Shown here: positions 1-8,136 of the stretch, in pieces
Numbering within the stretch: position 1 is the first letter of the stretch
Layout: each line of letters opens with the position of its first letter
NCBI RefSeq assembly: GCF_017355165.1
Contig: NZ_JADILK010000040.1
Span: forward strand, 1-38,901
Reading direction: 5' to 3'
From: Bacillus sp. SD075
Lineage (GTDB): Bacteria > Bacillota > Bacilli > Bacillales > DSM-1321
DNA length: 38,901 nt
Made by a program: the position numbers and the translations under genes
The notes under the pieces: model-generated
What the model saw: the letters and a program-made list of their open reading frames with translations, nothing else
The model's database searches: none
What the model was told of the DNA's origin: nothing

Positions 1-417
1 AGAGATGGGCGTTGATATGTCCGTATTTAAGTCGGCTAAACACCTTGCCTCTTGGGCTGGTGTAAGTCCCGGAAATTACGAAAGTGCTGGTAAAAAAAAA
101 CGAGTAAAACCACACAAGGTAACAAAGCTTTGAAAACGATGGCCGTAGAGTGTGTATTAGCGACTTCAAGGCAAAATAATCGAATTGCTTCACATCGAAA
201 AAGGATTACCAAACAACAGGGAAAAATGAAGGGACGAATCGCTTCTGCCCATTTACTAGTAACGATTGCTTACAACATCTTAAAAACAGGAGAACCTTAT
301 CATGAACTAGGCTCAAATTACCTTGAAGAAAAACAAAACAACAAAGAATTAAAAATGATCGAATACCTAAAAAAGAAAGGCTATACAATTGCTCCATCTG
401 AACAACAAACTGCGTAA
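1..417 (+). pseudogene. IS110-family transposase, 3' part, frameshifted
   Basis: Only the C-terminal part lies in the window; the 5' end is outside. The first frame (from base 2) reads through the conserved IS110 transposase segment with the motif SAKHLASWAGVSPGN and then stops at 131-133. The sense continues in another frame (residues SKTTQGNKALKTMAVE and on) to the TAA at 415-417. The switch lies at the run of nine A at 92-100; ten A would restore one frame. The C-terminal end (AYNILKTGEPYHELGSNYL) is typical of the family. It may be a decayed copy or a homopolymer base-call error. IS110 elements lack long terminal inverted repeats, and no end could be placed. Confidence 0.85.
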
Positions 418-514
418 CCAGTTAAAATAACGCAATAGTACATTTACCCCCATCAAAAAAATAATGAGAATATGGAGGGTTTATTTTAGCATGGCTTTTT
501 TACTAATGTATTTT

Positions 515-578
515 CATACAAAAAAGCTACCCTAAGGCAGCTCCGATTTTCAGCTAACGCACTCGTAAGTTCAATAGC
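515..578. repeat. Dispersed double-hairpin repeat R1, copy 1
   Basis: Copy of an intergenic repeat found at several places in this window. The core reads AGCTACCCTAAGGCAGCT, then CCGATTTTCAGCTAACGC. Read on the minus strand, the hairpin is followed by a T run, directly downstream of the VOC gene ending at 596, so it could act as that gene's terminator. Confidence 0.7.
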
Positions 579-595
579 AAATGAATGACAACTCG

Positions 596-943
596 TTATT
601 TTTCCCAAAGCTCGACCAGTCGACCTTCAGGATCTTCAATCCAAATAAACTTTCCAAATTCACTAATCTCTTTTTTCTTTGCAAGAGGTACACCAATATG
701 TTCAAGATGCTTAATGGTCTCGTTTAAATTATGCACTTCGAAATTTAACATCACTTGTTGTTCTGTTGGAAAATAACTGTCATTCTCGGTAAAGAAAGAA
801 AAGATAGTCTCATTTCCTAATTGGGATTTTATCACAGTCCCATTCCAATTTTCTATTTCAATCTTCAACACTTCACTATACCATTTTTTTATACCTTCAA
901 GATTCTTAGTTCTCCAGAATATTCCTCCGAAACCTTTTATCAT
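596..943 (-). CDS. VOC-superfamily (glyoxalase/bleomycin-resistance fold) protein
   Basis: A 115-residue protein the size of a single-unit vicinal-oxygen-chelate protein with two beta-alpha-beta-beta-beta modules. The N-terminal module starts GIFWRTKNLEGIKKWYSEVL, and the C-terminal end IEDPEGRLVELWEK carries the usual Glu metal ligand in VELW. The family includes glyoxalases, ring-cleaving dioxygenases and antibiotic-binding proteins, and the substrate cannot be read from sequence. The ATG follows an AGGAG site at normal spacing. The gene stands alone; an R1 repeat hairpin follows its stop codon. Confidence 0.85.
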   Translation of the reverse strand: MIKGFGGIFWRTKNLEGIKKWYSEVLKIEIENWNGTVIKSQLGNETIFSFFTENDSYFPTEQQVMLNFEVHNLNETIKHLEHIGVPLAKKKEISEFGKFIWIEDPEGRLVELWEK

Positions 944-1200
944 CGTATCTAACTCCTGTCTGTCATCAAATTTTTAGCTATCCGATTACATTAGATATTC
1001 GCGATTTAAATTTAGATTCCTTTTTCAACTATACTGCCTCAATAAACTAAACACAATCTCACGATTGCTCTAGAATTCTTAGGATTTCATATTTATTCCT
1101 TTTTTGAATTCCTTTTACCTTATTAAAGAATTAAGTTAGGAGTTATCTTTTTTATTAAGTTCTGTTTGCATTTTATGTTGTGTTTTAATTCATTTGTTAA

Positions 1201-1377
1201 TCAGAAAAACTTTACCTTATTTCGATTTTTCAATGATTCATCGATTTGTTTTTCAATTTGGGCTTTCCTGTAATCGGCAAGGGCTCTTTTTAGTACCATT
1301 GCAGCTAACACTTCAGATTCCAGTAGCGTTTCAGGATAATCGTGATTTCCTCGTTAAAATGATTTCTCCCCGATCAT
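1201..1377 (-). pseudogene. IDEAL-domain small protein, interrupted by a stop
   Basis: A frame on the minus strand encodes 50 residues ending at the TGA at 1203-1201. It contains EVLAAMVLKRALADYRK followed by AQIEKQIDESLKNRN, the helical IDEAL-domain pattern of small Bacillus proteins (the domain also occurs in YpiB-type proteins). The only good start, an ATG at 1377-1375 behind a GAGG site, is in the same frame but separated from the domain by an in-frame TAA at 1356-1354 (MIGEKSF, stop, RGNHDYPETLLE). No ATG, GTG or TTG after that stop keeps the whole domain. A single nonsense change therefore seems to have broken a gene of about 58 codons. A sequencing error is the alternative. Confidence 0.6.
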
Positions 1378-1425
1378 GATCTTTTCCTCGCTTTATCCTT
1401 CTTTTAGGACTTAATTCAACCTCTA

Positions 1426-1641
1426 TCAGGTTGTTCCAACTTTGACTTTTACCTCATCCCTTTTCTTTTCGCTTGGCTGGAATGGGGGGGAAACTGTTAC
1501 ATCGGGAAGGTTTAAATCACTAACGATTTGAAGGTTCATGCCCATTTGAATGAGAGCTAAAAAGAAAAGAGGCAGGATAATACTTAAGTCGACTCCAACA
1601 CCAATTTCGCGCGCGAAAGGGTGGTTATCCGGTATTTCCAC
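1426..1641 (-). CDS. Hypothetical 71-residue protein, possible single membrane segment
   Basis: Open frame from a GTG with a hydrophobic stretch (LSIILPLFFLALIQMGMNL) and a charged C-terminal tail (SEKKRDEVKVKVG). I do not recognise it. No convincing ribosome site precedes the GTG, and it begins just downstream of the TRAP-operon terminator. It could be a small membrane protein, a remnant, or chance. Confidence 0.25.
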   Translation of the reverse strand: MEIPDNHPFAREIGVGVDLSIILPLFFLALIQMGMNLQIVSDLNLPDVTVSPPFQPSEKKRDEVKVKVGTT

Positions 1642-1667
1642 TGTGGTGAGAAGTTTGAGTAATAATT

Positions 1668-1706
1668 AAAAATCGTCACTCGGTCACTTAACCAAGTAAC
1701 GATTTT
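1668..1706 (-). terminator. Intrinsic terminator of the TRAP/HMG-CoA lyase operon
   Basis: On the minus strand AAAATCGT and ACGATTTTT form the arms, extended inward by ACT/AGT and GGT/ACC with G-T pairs between, and end in a T run. It lies 12 bases after the dctM stop codon. Confidence 0.85.
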
Positions 1707-1717
1707 ATAAAATTTAC

Positions 1718-2989
1718 TTATTCCACATTATCTATTAAAAATGTAGCGATTTCTGGGAAGAAAGAAAGTAAAACAATGAAGAGTATCATAATTATGGCGT
1801 ATGGTATAACCCCCTTTACTATTTCACTGATGGTATTTGTTCGATCAATTCCTTTTAAAACGAACAAATTTAATCCAACAGGTGGTGATATTAAAGCTAA
1901 TTCCATATTGATAACCATGATAATTGCAAACCAAATCGGATCAAATCCTAGAGAAACAATGATTGGATACAAAATGGGTAATGTAATAACCAAAATCGAA
2001 ATTGTTTCTAAGAACATTCCTAAAATCAAAAGAACAATATTAATTAGAATAAAGATAATCCAAGGAGAAATGTCTTGTTCTATAGCGTAATTAGTTATCG
2101 TTTGGGGGATTTGCAATACAGTCATTATATAGCCAAGTAACATCGCACCCACTATAATGAATAAAATCATAGCATTCGTTTTGACAGTGGAAAAAATAAT
2201 TTTCTTAATGTTTCCCATGTTCAAATTACGATATACAAATGCCGAAATAGCAAAACTCACAACAACCCCTACTGCTGCAGCTTCAGTTGGAGTGAATATA
2301 CCACTATATATCCCGCCAATAACGATGACTGGTAAAATGAGACCCCAGATAGCTGTTTTCGAAGCTTCCATTCTTTCCTTCCATGTTGCAGGTACATCTC
2401 TAATATGTCTTGTTTGATATGAAGCAAATATCATAAAGGCAAGTGTCAAAATAAGTCCTGGAACGATACCCGCTATAAACAATTTCCCAATGGACTCACC
2501 CGTCACAGATCCATAAATAATCATAGGCACACTTGGAGGTATTAATATTCCTAAAGTCCCTCCCGCAGCGAGTAGTCCCAAGACGTGTCTTTTATTGTAA
2601 CCGCGACGTACCATTTCTGGTAGTGCAACCGAACCAACTGTTATTGCAGTTGCAACACTTGAACCTGATATTGCGGCAAAAATGGTACAACAAAAGAGTG
2701 TCGCAATCGCGAGTCCACCAGGGAAGTGTCTGAACCACCTACTTGCCATTTCATACAGGTCACGGCCTACACCACTAATAAGTAAGATTTGACTCATTAA
2801 TACATACATCGGTAATGCTGTTAATGAGAAATCGTCAAGAGATTTATAAGAGATAATGGGAATTTGCATGAAAGCAAATGTTCCACCGTTAAAAAAGTAC
2901 ATGCCCACTATAGCTAATAATGCGAGTGAAAATGCTACTGGTAGTCCAAGTAATAAAAGAGTTCCCATTCCACCAACGAAGAATGCATT
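1718..2989 (-). CDS. TRAP transporter large permease subunit (DctM family)
   Basis: A 424-residue, strongly hydrophobic protein with about twelve membrane segments. It is the large channel subunit of a tripartite ATP-independent periplasmic transporter, which drives uptake of organic acids with a sodium gradient. Family hallmarks are the repeated Gly/Pro-rich motifs, such as GGTLGILIPPSVPMIIYG near residue 145 and the C-terminal ISPPVGLNLFVLKGI. The start is a TTG at 2992-2990, eight bases after GGAGGAG and overlapping the TGA of dctQ, so DctQ and DctM are translationally coupled. It is the last gene of the operon that also encodes a CoA-transferase and HMG-CoA lyase, which makes a carboxylate the likely cargo. 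The coding region including the TTG runs to 2992. Confidence 0.93.
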   Translation of the reverse strand, partial: NAFFVGGMGTLLLLGLPVAFSLALLAIVGMYFFNGGTFAFMQIPIISYKSLDDFSLTALPMYVLMSQILLISGVGRDLYEMASRWFRHFPGGLAIATLFCCTIFAAISGSSVATAITVGSVALPEMVRRGYNKRHVLGLLAAGGTLGILIPPSVPMIIYGSVTGESIGKLFIAGIVPGLILTLAFMIFASYQTRHIRDVPATWKERMEASKTAIWGLILPVIVIGGIYSGIFTPTEAAAVGVVVSFAISAFVYRNLNMGNIKKIIFSTVKTNAMILFIIVGAMLLGYIMTVLQIPQTITNYAIEQDISPWIIFILINIVLLILGMFLETISILVITLPILYPIIVSLGFDPIWFAIIMVINMELALISPPVGLNLFVLKGIDRTNTISEIVKGVIPYAIIMILFIVLLSFFPEIATFLIDNVE

Positions 2990-3486
2990 CAAATGTGCTC
3001 TCCTCCTTTATGGACTCCACCGTCTACAATTTGCAAAAAAAAGGCCAAGCACATTAACACACCACCCACCGGAAGTAATAATTCCGGTAGGTACATCGGG
3101 ACTCGCAATAAGGTTGCAGAAGTCACATCCAGTTCCATGGTTTTCATCGAGTGATGAAAACCATAAAAAGTAAAAATGATGCTAAATACTAACCCTAAAG
3201 CATTCGACAAGTAAGCAAGAATCGTTTTGATACGATCATTCACATTATTTACAAGTAAATCCACGGTAATGTGTGAGTATGTTCGCACCGCATAGGCACT
3301 TCCTAAAAAACAGCTTCCGATGATTGCATAAATGGATAGCTCTGTCGCCCAAATTGTCGGTTGATTAAAAAGCGCTCGTGAAACGACTTCAAAGAAAATC
3401 ATAAAAGTTGTTAGAATGATGAAGAACCCTGCTAAATAGGCTCCCATAATAATGAGTTGATCGGATATTCTGTAAAGCACCTTCAT
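2989..3486 (-). CDS. TRAP transporter small permease subunit (DctQ family)
   Basis: A 165-residue protein with four predicted membrane segments, matching the length and layout of DctQ. It contains the family pattern EVVSRALFNQPTIWATELS near residues 30-47. DctQ pairs with DctM to form the membrane part of the transporter. The ATG follows a GGGGGAGA-type ribosome site, 15 bases after the dctP stop codon. Its own stop overlaps the start of dctM. The substrate cannot be inferred from this subunit. Confidence 0.93.
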   Translation of the reverse strand: MKVLYRISDQLIIMGAYLAGFFIILTTFMIFFEVVSRALFNQPTIWATELSIYAIIGSCFLGSAYAVRTYSHITVDLLVNNVNDRIKTILAYLSNALGLVFSIIFTFYGFHHSMKTMELDVTSATLLRVPMYLPELLLPVGGVLMCLAFFLQIVDGGVHKGGEHI

Positions 3487-3501
3487 ATTGGATCTCCCCC
3501 T

Positions 3502-4533
3502 TTACTCCTTATCAACCATTTCTAACAGTTCATTTCCTAAATCTCCTGCATTTTTAGAGAATGCATCCCATGCAGGTTTTGCAGCCTCTTTCCACTCTGG
3601 TAGGTCTTCCTCAGGGACTACGTAAACTTCCATACCTTTTTCTTTTAACTGCTTTGCTGTTAACTCATCCTCTGCTTTGGCTTGTAAACGAATCCAATCC
3701 TCTGTTTCTTTAGCAGTTTTAGATAATAGCGTCTGTGTTTTTTCTGGTAAACCATTCCAGTAATCCTGGTTAACCGCTAAGATGAATTCCAAGTATGCAT
3801 AGTTATTAATTGTCAAATACTTCGTTACTTCGTCGTATTTTCGTTGTAACATCGCGGTTGTTCCAGAAGTAGCACCATCTACAGTATTACGTTGAAGCGC
3901 CATGTATACTTCTCCACCACCCATGAATACTGGTGAAGCACCATACGCTTTAATCATTTCTGAAGGGATATCACCAATACTACGTATCTTTAATCCTTCA
4001 AAGTCAGAAGGCGATTTCAAAGGGCGCTTGTTATTTGCAAATTGTGCATAACCGTAGTCTGCAAACAATAATACTTTTGCACCTTTCTCCTCCATTGAAG
4101 TACGTAATTTATTCCCAAATTCACCGTTTAAAGCTTCTCCAGCTTCTTCATAAGTTTTGAACACATAAGGAACATCGAAAATTCCCATAGCAGGTACTGT
4201 ACTTGCCCATAATGTTGAGGAATTCACACCCATCTCAACTCCACCAGACAATATGGATTGGTTCATGTCTTTATCACTTAGTAATTGGCCTGCAGGATAC
4301 ACTTGAACTTTTACTGCTCCATCGGACTTTTCGGTAACATCTTTTGCGAATTGCTCTATACCTTTTGCAATGTGATGATCTTGAGGTAAATTATATGCTA
4401 AACGAATCGTTGCCTCTTCATAGCCCTCCCCACTCACACTAGCACCACTCGTTTGAGTTTTTGATGTGTTACACGCTGCCAATGTGAGTGTTGATACCAT
4501 TATGAAAGTAATAGCTTTTATCCACTTTTTCAT
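3502..4533 (-). CDS. TRAP transporter substrate-binding lipoprotein (DctP family)
   Basis: A 343-residue extracytoplasmic solute receptor. The N-terminus has a lipoprotein signal (KK, a hydrophobic stretch, then LAAC with Cys21 as lipid anchor). The body has typical DctP features: IRLAYNLPQDHHIAKGIEQF, FEGLKIRSIGDIPSEMIKAYGA, and ALQRNTVDGATSG, which contains the region around the carboxylate-binding Arg. DctP proteins usually bind small organic acids. It is encoded between the HMG-CoA lyase gene (15-base gap) and dctQ, so its ligand is probably the substrate degraded by the upstream enzymes; that is inference. Confidence 0.95.
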   Translation of the reverse strand: MKKWIKAITFIMVSTLTLAACNTSKTQTSGASVSGEGYEEATIRLAYNLPQDHHIAKGIEQFAKDVTEKSDGAVKVQVYPAGQLLSDKDMNQSILSGGVEMGVNSSTLWASTVPAMGIFDVPYVFKTYEEAGEALNGEFGNKLRTSMEEKGAKVLLFADYGYAQFANNKRPLKSPSDFEGLKIRSIGDIPSEMIKAYGASPVFMGGGEVYMALQRNTVDGATSGTTAMLQRKYDEVTKYLTINNYAYLEFILAVNQDYWNGLPEKTQTLLSKTAKETEDWIRLQAKAEDELTAKQLKEKGMEVYVVPEEDLPEWKEAAKPAWDAFSKNAGDLGNELLEMVDKE

Positions 4534-4548
4534 ACTTATTATCCCCCT

Positions 4549-5439
4549 TTATTTTTTTCTTTCTAAGTGTCTGATGCGTCCTAATGGATTTTTGGAAGAA
4601 ATTCTCGCAGCATAGTCTGCAGCTTCGAGCAGTTTTTCAAAATCCAATCCTGTATCAATGTTCATTCTGTGGAATAAATACACTAAATCCTCAGTTGCTA
4701 AATTGCCTGCTGCTCCGGGTGCAAACGGACAGCCACCTATCCCAGATACAGCTGTTTCAAAAATGCGAACCCCCGCCTGATAAGCTGAATAAGCATTTGC
4801 TGATCCCAATCCCCTCGTATCATGTAAATGAATGGCTACAGGTGTTTCACCAGCTATTTCTAAAACTCTTTTCATTAATCTTTCGACTTGATCTGGTGTA
4901 GCAATACCTATCGTGTCAGCAATACCAATACGATCAGCTCCAGCATCTTTCGCACGTTTTACGAGATTCAATACCTGCTCTTCTGATACTTCCACTTCAT
5001 ATGGACAGCCAAAACTTACTGCGATTGAAAAGCACGTTTTAATGCCATCTTTTCCAGCTTGAATAACGAGGGATTCAAACTGATTAAAGTTTTCATCGAT
5101 TGCTTGACCAATGTTTTTTTGATTGAAGGTCTCTGTAGCTGAACTTACCCAATTCACTTCAGTTAGTAAATGTTCTTTAGCTCTTTCATACCCTTTTAAA
5201 TTAGGTATTAAAGCAATTGCCTCAAGATTACCAAAAGGTGTAAGCGCTCTCAAAACGTTAGAGGCATCAGCCATTTGTGGTACTTTTTGGGGGTGAACAA
5301 ATGAAGTCACTTCAACTGCTCGCACCCCTGCTTGGAGCAGAAGCCTTACTAGTCTTTCTTTTTCATTGGTTGGAATAAGCCTTGGGTCATTTTGCAAACC
5401 ATCTCTTGGACTAACGTCGATAATTTTCACATCTACCAT
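4549..5439 (-). CDS. Hydroxymethylglutaryl-CoA lyase family enzyme
   Basis: A 296-residue TIM-barrel enzyme of the HMG-CoA lyase family (EC 4.1.3.4), which cleaves 3-hydroxy-3-methylglutaryl-CoA to acetoacetate and acetyl-CoA. Visible catalytic features are SPRDGLQND (Arg12, Asp13), EVTSF (Glu43), metal-binding HLHDTRGLGSANAYSAY (His204, His206), and the signature VSGIGGCPFAPGAAGN with Cys237. Length matches bacterial MvaB/YngG. The ATG follows directly on the TAA of the CoA-transferase gene, so the two are coupled. In leucine catabolism this enzyme sits with methylglutaconyl-CoA hydratase and carboxylase genes. None is present here, which suggests HMG-CoA comes from the neighbouring CoA-transferase. 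A related acyl-CoA substrate such as citramalyl-CoA is possible. Confidence 0.93.
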   Translation of the reverse strand: MVDVKIIDVSPRDGLQNDPRLIPTNEKERLVRLLLQAGVRAVEVTSFVHPQKVPQMADASNVLRALTPFGNLEAIALIPNLKGYERAKEHLLTEVNWVSSATETFNQKNIGQAIDENFNQFESLVIQAGKDGIKTCFSIAVSFGCPYEVEVSEEQVLNLVKRAKDAGADRIGIADTIGIATPDQVERLMKRVLEIAGETPVAIHLHDTRGLGSANAYSAYQAGVRIFETAVSGIGGCPFAPGAAGNLATEDLVYLFHRMNIDTGLDFEKLLEAADYAARISSKNPLGRIRHLERKK

Positions 5440-6642
5440 TTATATGACTCCCCGTTCTTTCAGTTTTTTGAAGTCTTCAATGGAGAAATTCATATATTCT
5501 GTATAAATTTCTTCGTTGTGCTCACCTAGACTTGGGCCACTCCATTTTATTTCTCCTGGTGTTTCAGATAATTTGGGTACAATTCCAGGTACCAAAACCT
5601 TCTTTCCATCCGGTAATTCTATTTCTTGCAGCATGTCTCTTGCTTTGTATTGCTCATCTTCAACAATTTCTTTAATTCCATAGATAGGTCCGACTGGAAC
5701 AGATACTTCATCTAATATTCGCTGGGCCTCTTTTAATGGATATTGTTTCGTCCATTGTTCAATTATGTGATCGATGAACTTCACATTGTCCGCTCTACCT
5801 TGGTTTGTAGAATAAGTAGTCTCATTCGCTAAATCTTCTCTGCCTATTGCTGTCATTAATCGTTGAAAAATTTTATCTCCATTCCCCCCTATTACCAGAT
5901 GTTTCCCATCCATGCACTCGTACGTATTCGAAGGTGCTATCCCTGGTAACGTACTACCTGTTCTCTCCCTGACTACCCCTGTCAAGTCGTATTCAGGAAG
6001 AATCCCCTCTAGTAAACTAAATACAGATTCATAGAGTGCTACGTCAACAAGTTGTCCCTTACTGTCAGGGTTTTGATCTCTTGCACGTAGTGCCAGCAGT
6101 GTTCCAATTACTGCATATAACCCTGCAGTTAAATCACCAATCGCAATACCTACTCTCACAGGCGCTAAATCAGGATACCCGGTTATATATCGAAGGCCAC
6201 CAAATGCCTCAGCAACACTTCCAAATCCAGGTTTCTCACGATAAGGACCCGTTTGTCCATATCCAGAAACCCTCGTCATGATAATGGATGGATTTATTTC
6301 ACGTAATTCTTCTAAGCCTAACCCCCATCTCTCTAATGTTCCAGGTTTAAAATTTTCAAGAACTACATCCACTTTTTCAACCAATTGTTTAATAATCTTC
6401 TGGCCTTGTTCATCTCGCATATTTACAGTAATGGATTTTTTATTCCGTGATTGGACGTACCACCATACCGATGTATCATTATGCATGACCCGCCAGTTTC
6501 TAAGAGGGTCACCTTTCGTTGGCTCTTCCACCTTAATCACTTCAGCCCCAAACTCGGCAAATAACTTTCCAGCAAATGGAGCGGCAACTAAATTACCTAA
6601 TTCAAGAATTTTGACTCCTTCAAGTGGCTTTTTTTTTGACAT
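5440..6642 (-). CDS. CaiB/BaiF (family III) CoA-transferase
   Basis: A 400-residue family III CoA-transferase, which moves CoA from a donor such as succinyl-CoA to a carboxylic acid. Motifs: LEGVKILELGNLVAAPFAG at the N-terminus, FGAEVIKVEEPTKGDPLRNW, NKKSITVNMR, LENFKPGTLERWGLG, SGYGQTGPYREKPGFG, and VGIAIGDLTAGLYA with the expected catalytic Asp at 170. The mammalian SUGCT enzyme, which activates glutarate and 3-hydroxy-3-methylglutarate, is in this superfamily, and the next gene encodes HMG-CoA lyase. An HMG:CoA transferase role is therefore plausible but inferred. Formyl-, citramalate- or itaconate-type activity are alternatives. A CCTCC-complement ribosome site lies just before the ATG. 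Confidence 0.92.
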   Translation of the reverse strand: MSKKKPLEGVKILELGNLVAAPFAGKLFAEFGAEVIKVEEPTKGDPLRNWRVMHNDTSVWWYVQSRNKKSITVNMRDEQGQKIIKQLVEKVDVVLENFKPGTLERWGLGLEELREINPSIIMTRVSGYGQTGPYREKPGFGSVAEAFGGLRYITGYPDLAPVRVGIAIGDLTAGLYAVIGTLLALRARDQNPDSKGQLVDVALYESVFSLLEGILPEYDLTGVVRERTGSTLPGIAPSNTYECMDGKHLVIGGNGDKIFQRLMTAIGREDLANETTYSTNQGRADNVKFIDHIIEQWTKQYPLKEAQRILDEVSVPVGPIYGIKEIVEDEQYKARDMLQEIELPDGKKVLVPGIVPKLSETPGEIKWSGPSLGEHNEEIYTEYMNFSIEDFKKLKERGVI

Positions 6643-6653
6643 TTCACAACCTC

Positions 6654-7325
6654 CTACGATTGATTACTAAATCTCATGAACAAAATGTAATCGCTTTCAA
6701 TATGTGCTTTCATTAAGCGCTTAGCTTCATCCCCGTCTCGATCTACAATTGCTTGAAAAATCTTTTGGTGTTCATACATTGCTTTTTCTACATGAAGCGG
6801 CTTTTCTTCCAAAAACGATTTTCTGTAAAAACTATTCACCCCATGAAGCTGTGCAATCATGGAAACTAGAAATGGATTAACACTCGCAGCTACGATTGCT
6901 TCATGGAAGTTCACGTTTGCATCGTGGACTTTCTTCAAATTATTCGTTTCCGTAATTTTCCCCATTTGTAATAGGAAAGCTCGTATGGTTTCAAGCTGTT
7001 CCTGAGAGCGGCGTTGTGCAGCATAATAGGAGGCGAGTGGCTCCATTTCAATTCGACATTCATATAAATGTTTGAAATCCTCGATAGTTGGCTGAACAAC
7101 TGTTACTCCTCCAGAAATATTAACAAGTAATAATCCATCTTTTTCAAGCATTCTAATAGCTTCACGAATTGGACTGCGACTAACCCCTAACTCTTCTGAA
7201 ATTTTTTCCTCTATTAATCTTTCACCAGGTTTAACCGCCCCCATGAAAATTTGTTCTCTCAAAAAGTTATATACCTGTGTTTTTAAAGTAGCTCCTTTTT
7301 TTACAACCTGTACGATTCGAATCAC
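6654..7325 (-). CDS. GntR-family (FCD/FadR-type) transcriptional regulator
   Basis: An N-terminal winged helix (LKTQVYNFLREQIFMGAVKP, then EEKISEELGVSRSPIREAIRMLEKDGLL) is followed by an all-helical FCD ligand domain with metal-binding His residues in the usual places (ANVNFHEAIV, HGVNSFYR, EHQKIFQAI). Such regulators usually repress the adjacent operon and release DNA on binding a carboxylic acid. The open frame extends up to a TTG at 7397, but that TTG lies inside a -35 box. I therefore prefer the GTG at 7325, although its ribosome site is weak. The gene is first in the operon, 11 bases before the CoA-transferase gene, and probably represses its own transcription. Confidence 0.9.
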   Translation of the reverse strand: MIRIVQVVKKGATLKTQVYNFLREQIFMGAVKPGERLIEEKISEELGVSRSPIREAIRMLEKDGLLLVNISGGVTVVQPTIEDFKHLYECRIEMEPLASYYAAQRRSQEQLETIRAFLLQMGKITETNNLKKVHDANVNFHEAIVAASVNPFLVSMIAQLHGVNSFYRKSFLEEKPLHVEKAMYEHQKIFQAIVDRDGDEAKRLMKAHIESDYILFMRFSNQS

Positions 7326-7368
7326 CCACTTTATTTTTCGTCGACTGTCTACATTCCATCTCGTTATT

Positions 7369-7397
7369 AGAATATTATAAAAAATCCCAATAGTCAA
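7369..7397 (-). promoter_or_regulatory. SigA-type promoter of the GntR/CoA-transferase/lyase/TRAP operon
   Basis: On the minus strand TTGACT (7397-7392) and TATTCT (7374-7369) are separated by exactly 17 bases. Transcription would start near 7362 and give a short leader to the GTG at 7325. Confidence 0.55.
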
Positions 7398-7402
7398 TAT
7401 TT

Positions 7403-7414
7403 ATGGAATTTCAT
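7403..7414. promoter_or_regulatory. Candidate GntR operator
   Basis: ATGGAATTTCAT is a near-perfect 12-bp inverted repeat just upstream of the -35 box of the GntR-led operon. Position and symmetry suit a GntR dimer site; no binding data are implied. Confidence 0.3.
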
Positions 7415-7423
7415 ACATTTTTT

Positions 7424-7690
7424 ACCTAACGCTGAAAGAGTCATTCATGATACTCTATTCCCTATTGTTGCCACTGATATGATTCGAGATATTAGAAAGG
7501 GACTCCCGATAATGTCCCTGATAAGATGATTGCATTTTAGGATAGATTTTTTCTTTGTAAGCCAGTTATTTTTTATCAAGTTCTTAATAGGGGCGGACAG
7601 TTTAGTTCACGGAATCAAGTCCCACGCACCCGTACGTCCTACCCTGGCTACTGATATAATGGATGTAATTAAAAAAGGTCAACCAGTATT
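7424..7690 (+). other. Two diverged copies of a short coding-like segment
   Basis: Plus-strand frames in two places encode alignable peptides: ERVIHDTLFPIVATDMIRDI followed by RKGLP (about 7434-7515), and DSLVHGIKSHAPVRPTLATD followed by IMDVIKKGQP (about 7593-7685). Neither has a full open frame with a ribosome site. They look like decayed paralogous fragments of a gene I do not recognise. Confidence 0.3.
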
Positions 7691-7706
7691 TTTTACTGGT
7701 CGACCT
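7671..7706 (-). terminator. Strong hairpin terminator at the end of an IS4 remnant
   Basis: On the minus strand AAGGTCGACCAGT pairs with ACTGGTTGACCTT (one G-T pair) around an A-rich loop and is followed by a T run. The left arm also encodes the last codons of the transposase remnant. Confidence 0.75.
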
Positions 7707-8026
7707 TATAATACGATTGCAACCGTTGAAGTAAAGATTTCTTGAAGGATGCAACAGCTGCAGGATTAAAGCGCTGATTAAGTCTCTTTTTGTCATTAGT
7801 ACACCCGTTGAAGCCTCTAAACGACTACATAGTTGCGTAAGTGATGTACGAGCAACTTCTTGGCTGAGCCAAACGCGCAAAGAGCGATGAGTACATCTGC
7901 TTGATACTTACTAGATCGCTGTACAAAACCAAATTGTTTGGCGATTTCTTGTAGGACTATTGGAGATAAAAAGCGTTGTAATTTTTGTGCAGAAAGTGTT
8001 AGTTCACTAGCGATGATAGGATTCAT
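7693..8026 (-). pseudogene. IS4-family transposase, N-terminal remnant with frameshifts
   Basis: Three reading-frame blocks join into an IS4-type transposase N-terminus. The first starts at the ATG 8026 (SAQKLQRFLSPIVLQEIAKQ, then FGFVQRSSKYQADVLIALC). The second reads VWLSQEVARTSLTQLCSRLE and ASTGVL. The third reads LNQRFNPAAVASFKKSLLQR to a TAA at 7695-7693. Frame changes fall near 7872 and 7788. The catalytic DDE part is absent. The remnant separates the two catabolic modules. Confidence 0.8.
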
Positions 8027-8136
8027 AAAAAACACCATCCTTTCTCGTAAACTACTTACGATAAGCATAGCGCTTTTTCATTTTTGAAGGTATCGTTTTA
8101 ACTTTGCTTGAACATGTGACGCTACACCTATCAAGT

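Noticed and set aside
7530..7745. A 71-codon plus-strand frame
   Set aside because: Its second half is the antisense of the IS4 remnant and the terminator; only the middle part looks coding, and it is recorded as a gene scrap.
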